A stretch of DNA of 64,000 bases from Pseudoflavonifractor sp050943825 (lineage in GTDB: Bacteria > Bacillota > Clostridia > Oscillospirales > Oscillospiraceae): assembly GCF_050943825.1 (NCBI RefSeq), contig NZ_JBMNPX010000003.1:62001-126000 (forward strand), in the 5' to 3' direction. The position numbers and the translations under genes were made by a program. A model generated the notes under the pieces. The model was not told the origin of the DNA and made no database searches. It worked only from the letters and a program-made list of their open reading frames with translations. Of the stretch, positions 16,265 through 25,251 are shown piece after piece; position 1 is the first letter of the stretch, and each line of letters begins with the position of its first letter.

Positions 16265-18817
16265 ATGAGCAAGAAGCCCCAATACGACCCGGAGGAGATT
16301 CGCTACCCCAATCAGCACATTGAGGTGTCTCCCCTGGTGCCGGAGATGGAAAAATCCTATATTGAGTACGCCATGAGCGTAATCGTGGGCCGTGCCCTGC
16401 CCGACGTGCGGGACGGCCTGAAGCCGGTGCACCGCCGCATCCTGTACGCCATGTACGAGGACAACCTGACGGCGGACAAGCCCTTCAAGAAGTCGGCCAC
16501 CTGCGTGGGCGACGTGCTGGGCCGGTACCACCCCCACGGCGACGCCAGCGTCTACGACGCCCTGGTCCGACTGGCCCAGGACTTCTCCATGCGCTACATG
16601 CTGGTGGACGGCCACGGCAACTTCGGCTCCATCGACGGCGATCCCCCGGCCGCCTACCGTTACACCGAGGCCCGTCTGAGCAAAATCTCCGACGAGATGC
16701 TCCGGGACATCGAGAAGGACACGGTGGACTGGGACCCCAACTTTGACGAGACCCGGAAGGAGCCCAAGGTGCTCCCCTCCCGGTTCCCCAACCTGCTGGT
16801 CAACGGCTCCAGCGGCATCGCCGTTGGTATGGCCACCAATATCCCGCCCCACAATCTGACCGAGGTCATCAACGCCACCATCTGCGTGCTGGACAACCCC
16901 GAGGCCGAGCTGTGCGACCTGATGGAGCACATCAAGGGCCCCGACTTCCCCACCAAGGGCATCATCATGGGCCGGTCCGGCATCCGGGCCGCCTACGCCA
17001 CCGGCCGTGGCCGTCTGTGCGTCCGTGCCCGCACCGAGTTTGAGGAGTTCGGCAAGGACCGCACCCGCATCATCGTCACCGAGATTCCCTACCAGGTCAA
17101 CAAGCGCATGCTCATCAAGAACATGGCCGACCAGGTGGAGGACAAGCGTCTGGACGGCATTTCCGACATCCGGGACGAGTCCGACCGCAACGGCATGCGC
17201 ATCGTCATCGAGCTCAAGCGTGACGCCAACCCCCAGGTGGTGCTCAACCGGCTCTTTGCCCAGACCCAGCTCCAGACCACCTTTGCCATCAACATGCTGG
17301 CCCTGGTGGAGACGGGCGGCAAGCTCCAGCCCCGTATCCTCTCCCTGCGCCACATCCTGGACGAGTATATCGCCTACCAGGAGCAGGTCATCATCCGCCG
17401 CACCAAGTACGACCTGAAGAAGGCCCAGGAGCGCGCTCACCTGCTGGAGGGCCTGCTCATCGCCCAGGACAACATCGACGAGGTCATCCACATCATCCGC
17501 TCCCGGTACGACGACGCCAAGGAGAAGCTGATGGAGCGCTTCTCCCTGGACGACGTCCAGGCCCAGGCCATCCTGGACATGCGCCTCAAGGCCCTCCAGG
17601 GACTGGACCGGGAGAAGCTGGAGAACGAGTACAAGGAGCTGGAGGCCCGCATCGCCTACTACCAGCAGCTGCTGGGCTCTGAGGAGATGCTCCGGGGCGT
17701 GCTGAAGGACGAGCTGATTGCCATCCGGGACAAGTACGGCGACGAGCGCGTCACCGAAATTCAGGACGTGGAGGACGAGATCGACATCGAGGACCTCATC
17801 GAGGAGGAGGAGTGCGTCTTCACCCTCACCGCCGGCGGCTATATCAAGCGCCTGCCCGCCTCCACCTACAAGACCCAGCGCCGTGGCGGCAAGGGCATCA
17901 CCGCCATGGCCACCAAGGAGGAGGACTATGTGGACACGGTGTTCACCGCCTCCACCCACGACTTCATCCTCTTCTTCACCAATAAGGGCCGGGTCCACCG
18001 GAAGAAGGGCTATCAGATTCCCGAGGCGGGCCGCATGGCCAAGGGCACCAATCTGGTGAACATCCTGCCCGTGGAGAGCGGCGAGAAGGTCACCGCCATG
18101 ATCCACCTGCGGGAGTTCCCCGAGGACCGGTATCTCACCATGGTCACCCGGAACGGCACGGTGAAGCGCATCCAGCTCTCCGCCATCAACACCGCCCGCA
18201 AGGCGGGTATCCGCTGCATCACTCTGGACGAGGGCGACGAGCTGATTGCCGTCCGGGAGACCGACGGCGACCAGGCCATCCTCATCGCCACCCACGACGG
18301 CATGTCCATCTGCTTCAAGGAGACCGACGTGCGCTGCATGGGCCGTGACGCCTGCGGCGTCCGTGGCATCAAGCTCCGTGAGGGCGACTACGTCATCGGC
18401 GCCGCCCGTGCCAAGCGGGAGCACCAGGTGCTTATGGTCACCGAGAACGGCTACGGCAAGCGGACCGACATGGACGAGTATATCCGCTCCGACGGTCCCC
18501 AGAACCGTGGCGGCTACGGCCTGAAGGGCTACAACGTCACCGAGAAGACCGGCCCCGTGGTGGGCGTCAAGGTGGTCAGCGACGCCGACGATATCCTGGT
18601 CATCAACGACGCGGGCGTCATCATCCGTATGGCGGTGTCCGGCATCTCCACCTATGGCCGTGCCGCCCAGGGCGTGAAGCTGATGAACCTGGATGAAGGT
18701 GTAAAGGTCATTTCCTTTGCCCGCACCGAGCACGAGGACGAGGAGGCCGCTCAGGAGGAAGAGACTCCCGGCGTTGACGCCTCTGTTTCCACGCCTTCTG
18801 AGCCTGTTGTGGAATAA
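16265..18817 (+). CDS. gyrA: DNA gyrase subunit A
   Basis: 850 residues. The catalytic Tyr133 lies in AAYRYTEARLS, and the C-terminal DNA-wrapping domain carries the GyrA box TQRRGGKG (about 537-544), which marks gyrase and not topoisomerase IV. The quinolone region reads YHPHGDASVYDALV: residue 94, matching E. coli Ser83, is Ala; residue 98, matching Asp87, is Asp. The tail is acidic. AAGGAGG precedes the ATG. Confidence 0.97.
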   Translation: MSKKPQYDPEEIRYPNQHIEVSPLVPEMEKSYIEYAMSVIVGRALPDVRDGLKPVHRRILYAMYEDNLTADKPFKKSATCVGDVLGRYHPHGDASVYDALVRLAQDFSMRYMLVDGHGNFGSIDGDPPAAYRYTEARLSKISDEMLRDIEKDTVDWDPNFDETRKEPKVLPSRFPNLLVNGSSGIAVGMATNIPPHNLTEVINATICVLDNPEAELCDLMEHIKGPDFPTKGIIMGRSGIRAAYATGRGRLCVRARTEFEEFGKDRTRIIVTEIPYQVNKRMLIKNMADQVEDKRLDGISDIRDESDRNGMRIVIELKRDANPQVVLNRLFAQTQLQTTFAINMLALVETGGKLQPRILSLRHILDEYIAYQEQVIIRRTKYDLKKAQERAHLLEGLLIAQDNIDEVIHIIRSRYDDAKEKLMERFSLDDVQAQAILDMRLKALQGLDREKLENEYKELEARIAYYQQLLGSEEMLRGVLKDELIAIRDKYGDERVTEIQDVEDEIDIEDLIEEEECVFTLTAGGYIKRLPASTYKTQRRGGKGITAMATKEEDYVDTVFTASTHDFILFFTNKGRVHRKKGYQIPEAGRMAKGTNLVNILPVESGEKVTAMIHLREFPEDRYLTMVTRNGTVKRIQLSAINTARKAGIRCITLDEGDELIAVRETDGDQAILIATHDGMSICFKETDVRCMGRDACGVRGIKLREGDYVIGAARAKREHQVLMVTENGYGKRTDMDEYIRSDGPQNRGGYGLKGYNVTEKTGPVVGVKVVSDADDILVINDAGVIIRMAVSGISTYGRAAQGVKLMNLDEGVKVISFARTEHEDEEAAQEEETPGVDASVSTPSEPVVE

Positions 18818-18913
18818 AAACAGCGATTTCTGAGCCAATAACGGCTCCGGCGGCCTTTGGGCGGGACATCCGGCCCCGCCGGCCGCCCGGTTCTCCCCAA
18901 AACATGGCCCAGA

Positions 18914-18956
18914 TGTGGAAAAAAACCACTGTTTGTTGATTGTCACCTGTGGAGAA
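18914..18956 (+). promoter_or_regulatory. Two DnaA-box-like 9-mers upstream of the SHOCT gene
   Basis: TGTGGAAAA (18914-18922) and TGTGGAGAA (18948-18956), same orientation, 34 bp apart, just before the gene at 18969. They equal the degenerate boxes in the dnaA-dnaN region (TTTTCCACA and TTCTCCACA on the other strand). Function unproven. Confidence 0.4.
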
Positions 18957-18968
18957 AAGGAGGAGCCT

Positions 18969-19376
18969 ATGAACCGCAGACGCAGACGCATGACCGTCCG
19001 CCCCAGCAAGGGCATGATCACCTTCAGCCGGGTGTTCGGCGGGATTTTCGCCGCAGTGGCCCTGGGATTTGTGTATATCGGCGTCACAGAGCTGCTGCCC
19101 AACGCCGGGCCCTTCGGCCTGATCTGGATCCTGATGGCCCTGTGCTTTGCGGGCGTGGGGATTTACGGCGCCTGCAACAAGAAGGGCATGTACTTCTCCT
19201 ACGAGTGGAGCATCGACGAGGAGACCGAGGGGGACTCCCCTGTCCCGCCCTCTGAGGGCCCCGCCGCTCACAGCGCCGAGGCCCGTCTGGCCGAGCTCCA
19301 GCGGCTCTACGATCAGCACCTCATCACCTCCCGGGAGTTTGAGGAGAAGCGCCAGGAGATCCTCCGAGACCTGTAA
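18969..19376 (+). CDS. SHOCT-domain membrane protein
   Basis: 135 residues: a basic N-terminus (MNRRRRRMTVRPSKG), two hydrophobic segments (about 18-40 and 48-66), a linker, and a C-terminal SHOCT motif ARLAELQRLYDQHLITSREFEEKRQEILRDL. SHOCT domains are short helical modules found at the ends of many membrane proteins; their function is unknown. ATG 18969 has AAAAGGAGG upstream; an earlier in-frame ATG at 18915 lies within a DnaA-box-like site and has no ribosome site. Confidence 0.8.
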   Translation: MNRRRRRMTVRPSKGMITFSRVFGGIFAAVALGFVYIGVTELLPNAGPFGLIWILMALCFAGVGIYGACNKKGMYFSYEWSIDEETEGDSPVPPSEGPAAHSAEARLAELQRLYDQHLITSREFEEKRQEILRDL

Positions 19377-19414
19377 AGCGCCTTCCTCCAGCGGAAGGCA
19401 GAGATAGGAGCACT

Positions 19415-19852
19415 ATGAAGACAGTCACAATCTATACCGACGGCGCCTGTTCGGGCAACCCCGGTCCGGGCGGCTGGGGAGCCATCCTGATGTACGGCAC
19501 GTTCAAGAAGGAGCTCTCCGGCGGCGAGGGCCACACCACCAACAACCGCATGGAGCTGACCGGGGTTATCACGGCCCTGGAGGCCCTCAAGGAGCCCTGC
19601 GTGGTGGAGCTGTACTCCGACTCCAAGTATGTCATTGACGCCCTCCAGAAGGGCTGGGCCAGGAGCTGGAAGGCCAAGGGCTGGATAAAGGCGGACAAGA
19701 AGCCCGCCCTGAACCCGGACCTGTGGGAGCGGCTGCTCTCGCTGTGCGAGCGCCACACCGTCAACCTCCACTGGGTCAAGGGCCACGCCAGCAACCCGTA
19801 CAACAACCGCTGTGACGAGTTGGCGGTTGCGGAGAGCAGGAAGTATAAATAA
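19415..19852 (+). CDS. rnhA: Ribonuclease HI
   Basis: 145 residues. It cleaves the RNA strand of RNA-DNA hybrids. All four catalytic acids are present: Asp9 (YTDGACSGNPGPGGWGA), Glu47 (TTNNRMELTG), Asp69 (LYSDSKYV) and Asp134 (NNRCDELA), along with the HWVKGHA loop and the basic handle WARSWKAKGWIKADKK. GATAGGAG upstream. It ends the gyrase-side run of rightward genes. Confidence 0.96.
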   Translation: MKTVTIYTDGACSGNPGPGGWGAILMYGTFKKELSGGEGHTTNNRMELTGVITALEALKEPCVVELYSDSKYVIDALQKGWARSWKAKGWIKADKKPALNPDLWERLLSLCERHTVNLHWVKGHASNPYNNRCDELAVAESRKYK

Positions 19853-19853
19853 C

Positions 19854-19898
19854 AAAACAGCCCGGATCGCTGGATATTTCCAGCGATCCGGGCTGTTT
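19854..19898 (+). terminator. Intrinsic terminator after rnhA
   Basis: A nearly 20-bp perfect stem (ACAGCCCGGATCGCTGGA and its complement) with a short TATT loop, followed by TTTTCGC. It starts at the rnhA stop. Confidence 0.88.
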
Positions 19899-19982
19899 TC
19901 GCTACTCTCATATGAAAATATATCTCGCCTGGCCTGTTTACGGTTGTTTCAAACCAAATGGACGAAATAATGCAACAAAAGA

Positions 19983-20017
19983 GGGGTAGATCACCGGAAA
20001 TTCCGGTGATCCACCCC
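19983..20017 (-). terminator. Terminator after the Qnr-like gene
   Basis: Stem GGATCACCGGAA / TTCCGGTGATC on the minus strand, followed by ACCCCTCTTTTGTTG. It ends the leftward pentapeptide-repeat gene. Confidence 0.75.
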
Positions 20018-20043
20018 GTTTCTGATCAGAAAGCGCGGTGTAT

Positions 20044-20691
20044 CTACTCCTTGATGATAACCCCGAACCGTCTGGCCAGCTGTGCGGCCTGGAACAGGTC
20101 CACCACCGCGCCCTTCAGCTCCCCGGCGGAGGCGGAGAACACTGGCTCGGTGAGGGTGCAGGAGGTCAGGTCCACCCCGGCCAGAGGGGTCTGGAAGAAG
20201 TTCACCCGGGTGAGCACGCACCGCTCCAGCGTGAGGCCCTTGACCCGGCAGCCGGACAGGGCGGCCTCCTCCATGGAGCAGTCCCGGAAGGCCACGTCCC
20301 GCAGGGCGGCGGCGTTGCAGTTGGCCAGGTCCAGGCGGCAGCGGGAGAATACCACATCCCGGAGGGCTGCGCCGGAGAAATCAGCCCCCAGGACCTTGCA
20401 ATCCTCCAGGGCGCAGCGGGTCAGGCTGGCCTTCGTAAAGCGGCACTGGGACAGGTCGCAGTCCTGAAAGATTACGTCCCGGAGGGTGGCGGCGGCAAAG
20501 AAGCACCCGGTCAGCCTGCACCGGACAAAGCGGCAGCCGGACAGCTCCAGCTCGGCAAAATCCTCCCCTGTGACGGTCTGACCCACAAAGTCCACGCCCT
20601 CCAGGCACTCCCCTTCCTCCACAGCCGTAATGGCCAGGGTCAGAAGGTCCCCGGGCTCCCCTGCCGCGGGCAGAACCGGCGCTTTGGGCAT
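20044..20691 (-). CDS. Qnr-like pentapeptide repeat protein
   Basis: 215 residues, the length of Qnr gyrase-protection proteins (about 214-218). Tandem five-residue repeats fill most of it. The segment LRDVIFQDCDLSQCRF...CKVLGADFSGAAL follows the same order as LKDAIFKSCDLSMADF...CRAQGADFRGASF in QnrB, as I recall that sequence. The C-terminus VVDLFQAAQLARRFGVII matches the Qnr dimer helix pattern (D-x-[FY]-Q-A-x2-L-x2-R-x-G). Qnr proteins mimic DNA and shield gyrase from quinolones. Start 20691 follows GGGAGG. It may instead be a related McbG-like immunity protein. The gene stands alone, about 1.2 kb beyond gyrA. Confidence 0.75.
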   Translation of the reverse strand: MPKAPVLPAAGEPGDLLTLAITAVEEGECLEGVDFVGQTVTGEDFAELELSGCRFVRCRLTGCFFAAATLRDVIFQDCDLSQCRFTKASLTRCALEDCKVLGADFSGAALRDVVFSRCRLDLANCNAAALRDVAFRDCSMEEAALSGCRVKGLTLERCVLTRVNFFQTPLAGVDLTSCTLTEPVFSASAGELKGAVVDLFQAAQLARRFGVIIKE

Positions 20692-20810
20692 GGCGCATCC
20701 CTCCCTTTTTACGTACCAACAGAGTACCACGCCCGGCGGAAGAATACAAGAAATTGAAAAGCAGGGGGACAGCGGCTGCTGTCCCCCTGCGGGATGTAGA
20801 GAGGCTTGGA

Positions 20811-22751
20811 TTACTTGACCTGGGACAGGGCGTCCTCCACGGCCTCCTTGATGGCGTTGCTGGTGATGGTGGCGCCGGAGACGCCCTCCACGTCGGTGGA
20901 GTTGGCCTCCACGATGGCGCCGGGGACGGTCTCAATGGCCTTGTCGCCGATACCCACGGTCTCGGACTGGGCCACCACTTCCACGGCGGCAATCTTGTCG
21001 CCGTCCATGGTGACCTTCACGTACAGGTCGCCGCCCATGGCGTTGTGGCTCACGCCCAGGTACTCGTTCTCGCCCAGTTCCACCTCGGGGGCCTGAGTGG
21101 AGGCGGCCAGGTCGGTCATGGCGCCCAGAGTGTACTGGATGTTGGACTCCACAGGCTGGGCAGCCTCATAGGCGGGCAGGGCGTCCTTCTCAGCCGCAGC
21201 GTTGGCGCCGGCAATCTGGCCGAACACGATGCACTCGGCGATGTTGCCGCCGCCCTGGTACTGGAAGGCAGTGATGCCGCCCAGCTCACCGGCGGAGTAG
21301 AGGTGGGGGATGGGGTTGCCCTGGACGTCCAGCACCTCGGCGTTCTCGTTGCGGCGGGGGCCGCCCTGGGTGTTCAGAATGTTGGCGCACACCTCAATGG
21401 CGTAGAAGCTGTCGCCGGTAATGGGGGACATGCTCCCGGCGGAGCGGCCGAACTCGGGGTCATAGCCGTCGGCGGCATAGCCGTTGTAGCGCTCCACGGT
21501 GGCGGTAAGGGCGTCGGGGTCCACGCCGATGAGACCGGCCAGCTCGGCGATGGAGGAGGCGTGCTCCACGGTGAGGGCGTTCTCAGGGATGGTGGCGGCC
21601 ACAGAGGAGTAGACGGTCTCGTCACAGATGACATAGGAGCTGAGAGGACGGCGGACGTTCATCCAGGCGTCGCCCAGGTCGATGTGGCCGTGGCGGGTGG
21701 ACTCGTCCTCGCGGAGGAAGCGGTTGCCGTCGCCGGCCACCAGGATCACGGCGCCCTTGGTCATGCCGGCGGTGGAGGCGATGCTGGCACGCTCACCCTC
21801 AGGCAGGGCGATGCAGCTGCCGCCCAGGGAGCTGATGCCCTCATAGGCCTCCATGTGCCACAGGTCGGCGCCCACCTCCAGGGCCATGGTGATGCCGTCG
21901 CCGGTGTTGTAGGTGCCGCCGATGGGGTTGGACTTGGTGATGCCCAGATAGTCGGCGAGCATCTCACGGTTGTTCTCAAAGCCGCCGCAGGCCAGGATCA
22001 CGCCGTTGTCGGCCTTGATGTTGAGGGTCTCCCCTCCCCGCTCCACCTGGACGCCCAGGATGGTCTTGGTGGCGGGGTCCTGAATCAGGTGGGTGGCGGG
22101 GGACTCAAACCACACGTCAATCTGCTCGGCACGGTCGGTAACCAGCTTGCGCATCTGCTGCCAGAGGAAGCCGTCGCTGTACCCGTCGTGGAGGGTGTTC
22201 AGGCTGATGTGCTCAGCGCCGGGGAACTCGGGGTACTCGGGGGACATGCCGCCCAGAGCGGTGCCGGTCCAGTCAACGAACTGGCTCTTGTCGATGCCGA
22301 AGAGCTCGGACACCACGTCGTACATGTGGGCAATCTGCTTGGTGTAGACCTCCAGCATGGCCTCGGGGATCTCATGCTGTCCGGCCAGGGTCTTGTAGTA
22401 CTCCAGGGTGGCCTCCTCGTCCTCGTCGCCGTAGACGAAGAGCTGGCCGCAGTAGCGGGTGTTGCCGCCCTCGTGGCCCTCGGGGGCCTTCTCCACCAGC
22501 AGCACGTCGGCGCCGTTGTCGGCGGCAGTGCTGGCGGCCACGGAGCCGGCGCCGCCGAAGCCTACCACCACCACGTCATACTGGCCGTCCCAGGCGATGG
22601 TGTCGGCATAGGTGTAGCTGCCGGTCTCCTGACTGGGGGCGGGAGTGCCGCTGGGCTGAGCGGACTGAGAGGGTGCGGGGTCTGCGGTGCAGCCCGTAAT
22701 GAGCGAGAGGGCCAGCGCCGCCGCAAGAGAGAGCGAAAGTGCTTTTTTCAT
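20811..22751 (-). CDS. Exported FAD/FMN flavoprotein reductase (fumarate-reductase-like lipoprotein)
   Basis: 646 residues. Lipobox SLITGC (Cys21) predicts anchoring outside the cell. An N-terminal Ser/Pro linker is followed by an FAD_binding_2 domain with YDVVVVGFGGAGSVAASTAADNGADVLLVEKA (about 60-90). The C-terminal about 85 residues form an FMN-binding domain ending VEGVSGATITS, the site where ApbE-type transferases attach FMN through Thr. Such proteins reduce fumarate, urocanate or other enoates as terminal electron acceptors at the cell surface. The substrate is unknown. An AraC-type regulator is divergent from it, which suggests substrate-induced expression. AGGAAAGG precedes the ATG. 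Confidence 0.88.
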   Translation of the reverse strand: MKKALSLSLAAALALSLITGCTADPAPSQSAQPSGTPAPSQETGSYTYADTIAWDGQYDVVVVGFGGAGSVAASTAADNGADVLLVEKAPEGHEGGNTRYCGQLFVYGDEDEEATLEYYKTLAGQHEIPEAMLEVYTKQIAHMYDVVSELFGIDKSQFVDWTGTALGGMSPEYPEFPGAEHISLNTLHDGYSDGFLWQQMRKLVTDRAEQIDVWFESPATHLIQDPATKTILGVQVERGGETLNIKADNGVILACGGFENNREMLADYLGITKSNPIGGTYNTGDGITMALEVGADLWHMEAYEGISSLGGSCIALPEGERASIASTAGMTKGAVILVAGDGNRFLREDESTRHGHIDLGDAWMNVRRPLSSYVICDETVYSSVAATIPENALTVEHASSIAELAGLIGVDPDALTATVERYNGYAADGYDPEFGRSAGSMSPITGDSFYAIEVCANILNTQGGPRRNENAEVLDVQGNPIPHLYSAGELGGITAFQYQGGGNIAECIVFGQIAGANAAAEKDALPAYEAAQPVESNIQYTLGAMTDLAASTQAPEVELGENEYLGVSHNAMGGDLYVKVTMDGDKIAAVEVVAQSETVGIGDKAIETVPGAIVEANSTDVEGVSGATITSNAIKEAVEDALSQVK

Positions 22752-22798
22752 GTACCTTTCCTCCTTATATGGGACCACAGAGGTCCTGTTCATCCTCC

Positions 22799-22826
22799 AT
22801 TATAGAGAATGTTTAATTATTAACAA
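22799..22826 (-). promoter_or_regulatory. Promoter of the flavoprotein reductase gene
   Basis: On the minus strand TTGTTA (22826-22821), 16 bp, and consensus TATAAT (22804-22799). The spacer contains the AT-rich run TAATAATTAAACATT. The site lies between the reductase and the AraC-type gene. Confidence 0.65.
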
Positions 22827-22945
22827 GGGGGACAAATTTCATGTACTGTGTGAAAAGTGCCCCTCTCCTCTCCACAAAGCGGGGAATATCCTGTATGATA
22901 TGACCAGGAAAGCAGGGATATGCTGAAAAGGAAGGAGACGGGAGC

Positions 22946-24217
22946 ATGGAGCAGCTCTACTTCGGCCCCCTGGAGGAGAAAAACCGGATGGAGACCTACC
23001 ACATCTCCAAAAGCTATCTGTACACCAGCGCCCTCAATGAGTGCCTCCACAACCACCCGGAGAGCAGCTCACGGGCCATTCTGCGCCAGTGCGGCGTGGA
23101 GCTGGACTTTGACCTGAACCGGTTCTGGTTCTGCCTCACCGGCCTGCGCAAGGAGATTTACTGGCGGATTTACGGCTATGACGCCGACCGGTACCTCCAG
23201 CTCTACGGCGGCATCCGCCGGGAGATGGTGGAGCTGCTGCGGGAGAGAAAATGGCGGGCGGACATTTTTATGGTGATGATAGAGGACGAGAAGCAGATTG
23301 CCGTCCTCATGAGCCCCTGTCCCGGGGCGGAGATTGGCCCGGAGGCCCTTGCGGAGGAGCTGGGGGCCCTGGCCCAGCGGACCTATGAGGAGAAGATGTT
23401 CCGGGGTGACAGGCGCTACTGCAACACCACTGCCCTGTCGGAGCCCCTCTCCGGCTTTGGGGACATCCGCCGGGGGTATCTCCAGACCCGTGCCCTCAAC
23501 GACCTGAGCTTTTTTCGCATGGAGCCGGAGGTACTCACCGCCCGGCGGGTGGAGGAACTGCGCACCGGCGCGGACTACCAGACCGTCATGGACGGCTGCG
23601 TCCGGCTGTCCACAGTACTGGACCAGGGGGACCGGGCCGGGTGCCGGGGGGCGCTGGAGGAGCTGTTCCTCCATCTTCTCCGGGGCACGTACAGCCGCGC
23701 TCTCCTGCGGGATACCCTCTCCTTCTGCCGCCACACCCTTCAGGTCCGCTGCACCGCCCGGGGACTGATGAAGGGCCTTGATTTGGAGGCACTGTGCGGC
23801 GAGACGTCCTGCCTGCGCATTGAGGAGTGGGTGGATCGGCTCTGGCCGGTGCTGGAGCGGGTGTGCGCTGCGGTGGAGGAGCAGGGCGTGTTCAGCCGCA
23901 CGGTGCTCAGCGCGGTGTACTACATCAAGAACCACTGCGGGGAGGACATTTCCCTCCCCGACATCGCCGCCTATGTGAACGTCAACCCCAACTACCTCAG
24001 CGGCAGCTTTCGGGAGAACACCGGCCTGTCGGTCCGGGACTACATCACCCGGGAGCGGGTGCATGTGGCCATGGGGCTGCTGCGGGAGGGGGATATGCGG
24101 GTGTCCGACGTGGCCGAGGCAGTGGGAATTCACGACGCCCGGTATTTCACCCGGGTGTTCCGCAGGCTCACAGGCATGAACCCGGCGGAGTACCGGGAGC
24201 AGGCCGGGACGGAATAA
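22946..24217 (+). CDS. AraC-family transcriptional regulator (YesN-like, no receiver domain)
   Basis: 423 residues. The last about 100 residues hold two helix-turn-helix motifs (LPDIAAYVNVNPNYLSGSFREN; VSDVAEAVGIHDARYFTRVFRR) and end TGMNPAEYREQAG, an AraC/XylS DNA-binding domain. The N-terminal about 310 residues lack a CheY receiver but resemble the middle region of YesN-type response regulators (RADIFMVMIEDEKQIAVLMSP). It is therefore likely a one-component sensor. It faces the flavin reductase across a 194-bp shared regulatory gap and probably controls it. Confidence 0.85.
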   Translation: MEQLYFGPLEEKNRMETYHISKSYLYTSALNECLHNHPESSSRAILRQCGVELDFDLNRFWFCLTGLRKEIYWRIYGYDADRYLQLYGGIRREMVELLRERKWRADIFMVMIEDEKQIAVLMSPCPGAEIGPEALAEELGALAQRTYEEKMFRGDRRYCNTTALSEPLSGFGDIRRGYLQTRALNDLSFFRMEPEVLTARRVEELRTGADYQTVMDGCVRLSTVLDQGDRAGCRGALEELFLHLLRGTYSRALLRDTLSFCRHTLQVRCTARGLMKGLDLEALCGETSCLRIEEWVDRLWPVLERVCAAVEEQGVFSRTVLSAVYYIKNHCGEDISLPDIAAYVNVNPNYLSGSFRENTGLSVRDYITRERVHVAMGLLREGDMRVSDVAEAVGIHDARYFTRVFRRLTGMNPAEYREQAGTE

Positions 24218-24223
24218 CAAAAC

Positions 24224-24261
24224 GGCCCCCGGATCAGCCAGATTTTGGCTGATCCGGGGGC
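24224..24261. terminator. Bidirectional terminator between the AraC-type gene and yihY
   Basis: GCCCCCGGATCAGCCA / TGGCTGATCCGGGGGC, a 16-bp perfect stem with loop GATTT, A-rich on the left and TTTT on the right. It serves both convergent genes. Confidence 0.88.
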
Positions 24262-24274
24262 TTTTAAAACCATA

Positions 24275-25153
24275 TTATCCGGGGGGATAGGAATCTTTTT
24301 TCAGCTTCTGGAGGTAGCGGACCTTTTTCCGCCGGTACCACACGCAGTTGAACACGTTGCCCAGGATGAGGATGTTGCCGCACAGGTAGAGCCACAGCAG
24401 CAGGATGACCACCGAGGTCAGGGACCCGTACACCAGGGAGTACCGGGAGGAGAGTCCGATGAACCAGGAGAACAGAATGGAGGAGGCCACCAGGGCGGCG
24501 GAGGCCAGGATGGCGCCGGTGAGGAGGGGCGGCCGGGGCTTGCCTCTGGGGGCGGACATGCGGTACACCAGCAGCACGAAGAGCAGCACCAGGCAGAACA
24601 GGATGAGAAACCGCAGCCACTGCCAGTCCCAGGGCAGGTCGCCGGGGCTCAGGTGGAAGAAGTCCTCCACCAGGTTGAACAGCCAGCTGCCGGTGACCAC
24701 CACCACCAGGGACAGGTAGATGGTGACCAGGAACAGCACGGAGAAGAGCACGCTGGCAATAATCTGGAAGATGCCGGTGTAGGTCTTGCGCTCGTAGATG
24801 TCGCTCATGATGTTCATCAGTGCCCGGAAGGCGGCGGAGGCGGAGAACAGGGTGGCGGTCAGTCCGGCCACCAGCATGGCGGTGGACTGGTTGGTGCTGA
24901 TATACCCCACGTACTCCCCCACCACATCCAGGGTGCCCCTGGGGAGGAACTCCTCAATGCCGCTGAGCAGGGCCACCGGGTCCAGCTTCAGCAGTCCCAC
25001 AAAGCCGTTGACGCAGATGAGCACCGGGAAAAAGGTGAGGATGAGGAAATAGGCCAGCTCAGCGGCGGAGCGGGACACGTTTTTGCTGAAATACATGTCC
25101 ACCATCTCCCGGATAAACCGCACCGGACTGGACTCCCAGATTGCTTCCATCAT
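24275..25153 (-). CDS. YihY/BrkB-family inner membrane protein
   Basis: 292 residues with six hydrophobic segments. The N-terminus MYFSKNVSRSAAELAYFLILTFFPVLICVNGF and the C-terminal SLTSVVILLLWLYLCGNILILGNVFNCVW are diagnostic of the YihY (formerly RNase BN) family. Function is not established; it is not a nuclease. It is monocistronic with its own promoter and terminator. The cytoplasmic tail is basic (RRKKVRYLQKLKKD). Confidence 0.9.
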   Translation of the reverse strand: MMEAIWESSPVRFIREMVDMYFSKNVSRSAAELAYFLILTFFPVLICVNGFVGLLKLDPVALLSGIEEFLPRGTLDVVGEYVGYISTNQSTAMLVAGLTATLFSASAAFRALMNIMSDIYERKTYTGIFQIIASVLFSVLFLVTIYLSLVVVVTGSWLFNLVEDFFHLSPGDLPWDWQWLRFLILFCLVLLFVLLVYRMSAPRGKPRPPLLTGAILASAALVASSILFSWFIGLSSRYSLVYGSLTSVVILLLWLYLCGNILILGNVFNCVWYRRKKVRYLQKLKKDSYPPG

Positions 25154-25192
25154 ACCGCCTCCCCTCTCCGGAACCTGTTATCTTTGGTCACG

Positions 25193-25221
25193 ATTATAGC
25201 ATATTCCCCGTTTTCAGGCAA
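25193..25221 (-). promoter_or_regulatory. Promoter of the yihY-like gene
   Basis: Minus strand TTGCCT (25221-25216), 17 bp, TATAAT (25198-25193). Confidence 0.7.
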
Positions 25222-25251
25222 ATTACATCATGAAAACAGAAAAATAGAGAC

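Noticed and set aside
20754..22805. A 683-codon plus-strand frame opposite the flavoprotein reductase, and comparable frames opposite dnaA, gyrB, gyrA, glyS and lepA
   Set aside because: All are antisense shadows of well-identified genes, with no domains of their own.
22850..22945. TATGAT near 22900 as -10 of the AraC-type gene
   Set aside because: No acceptable -35 at 16-18 bp, so the promoter was left unassigned.
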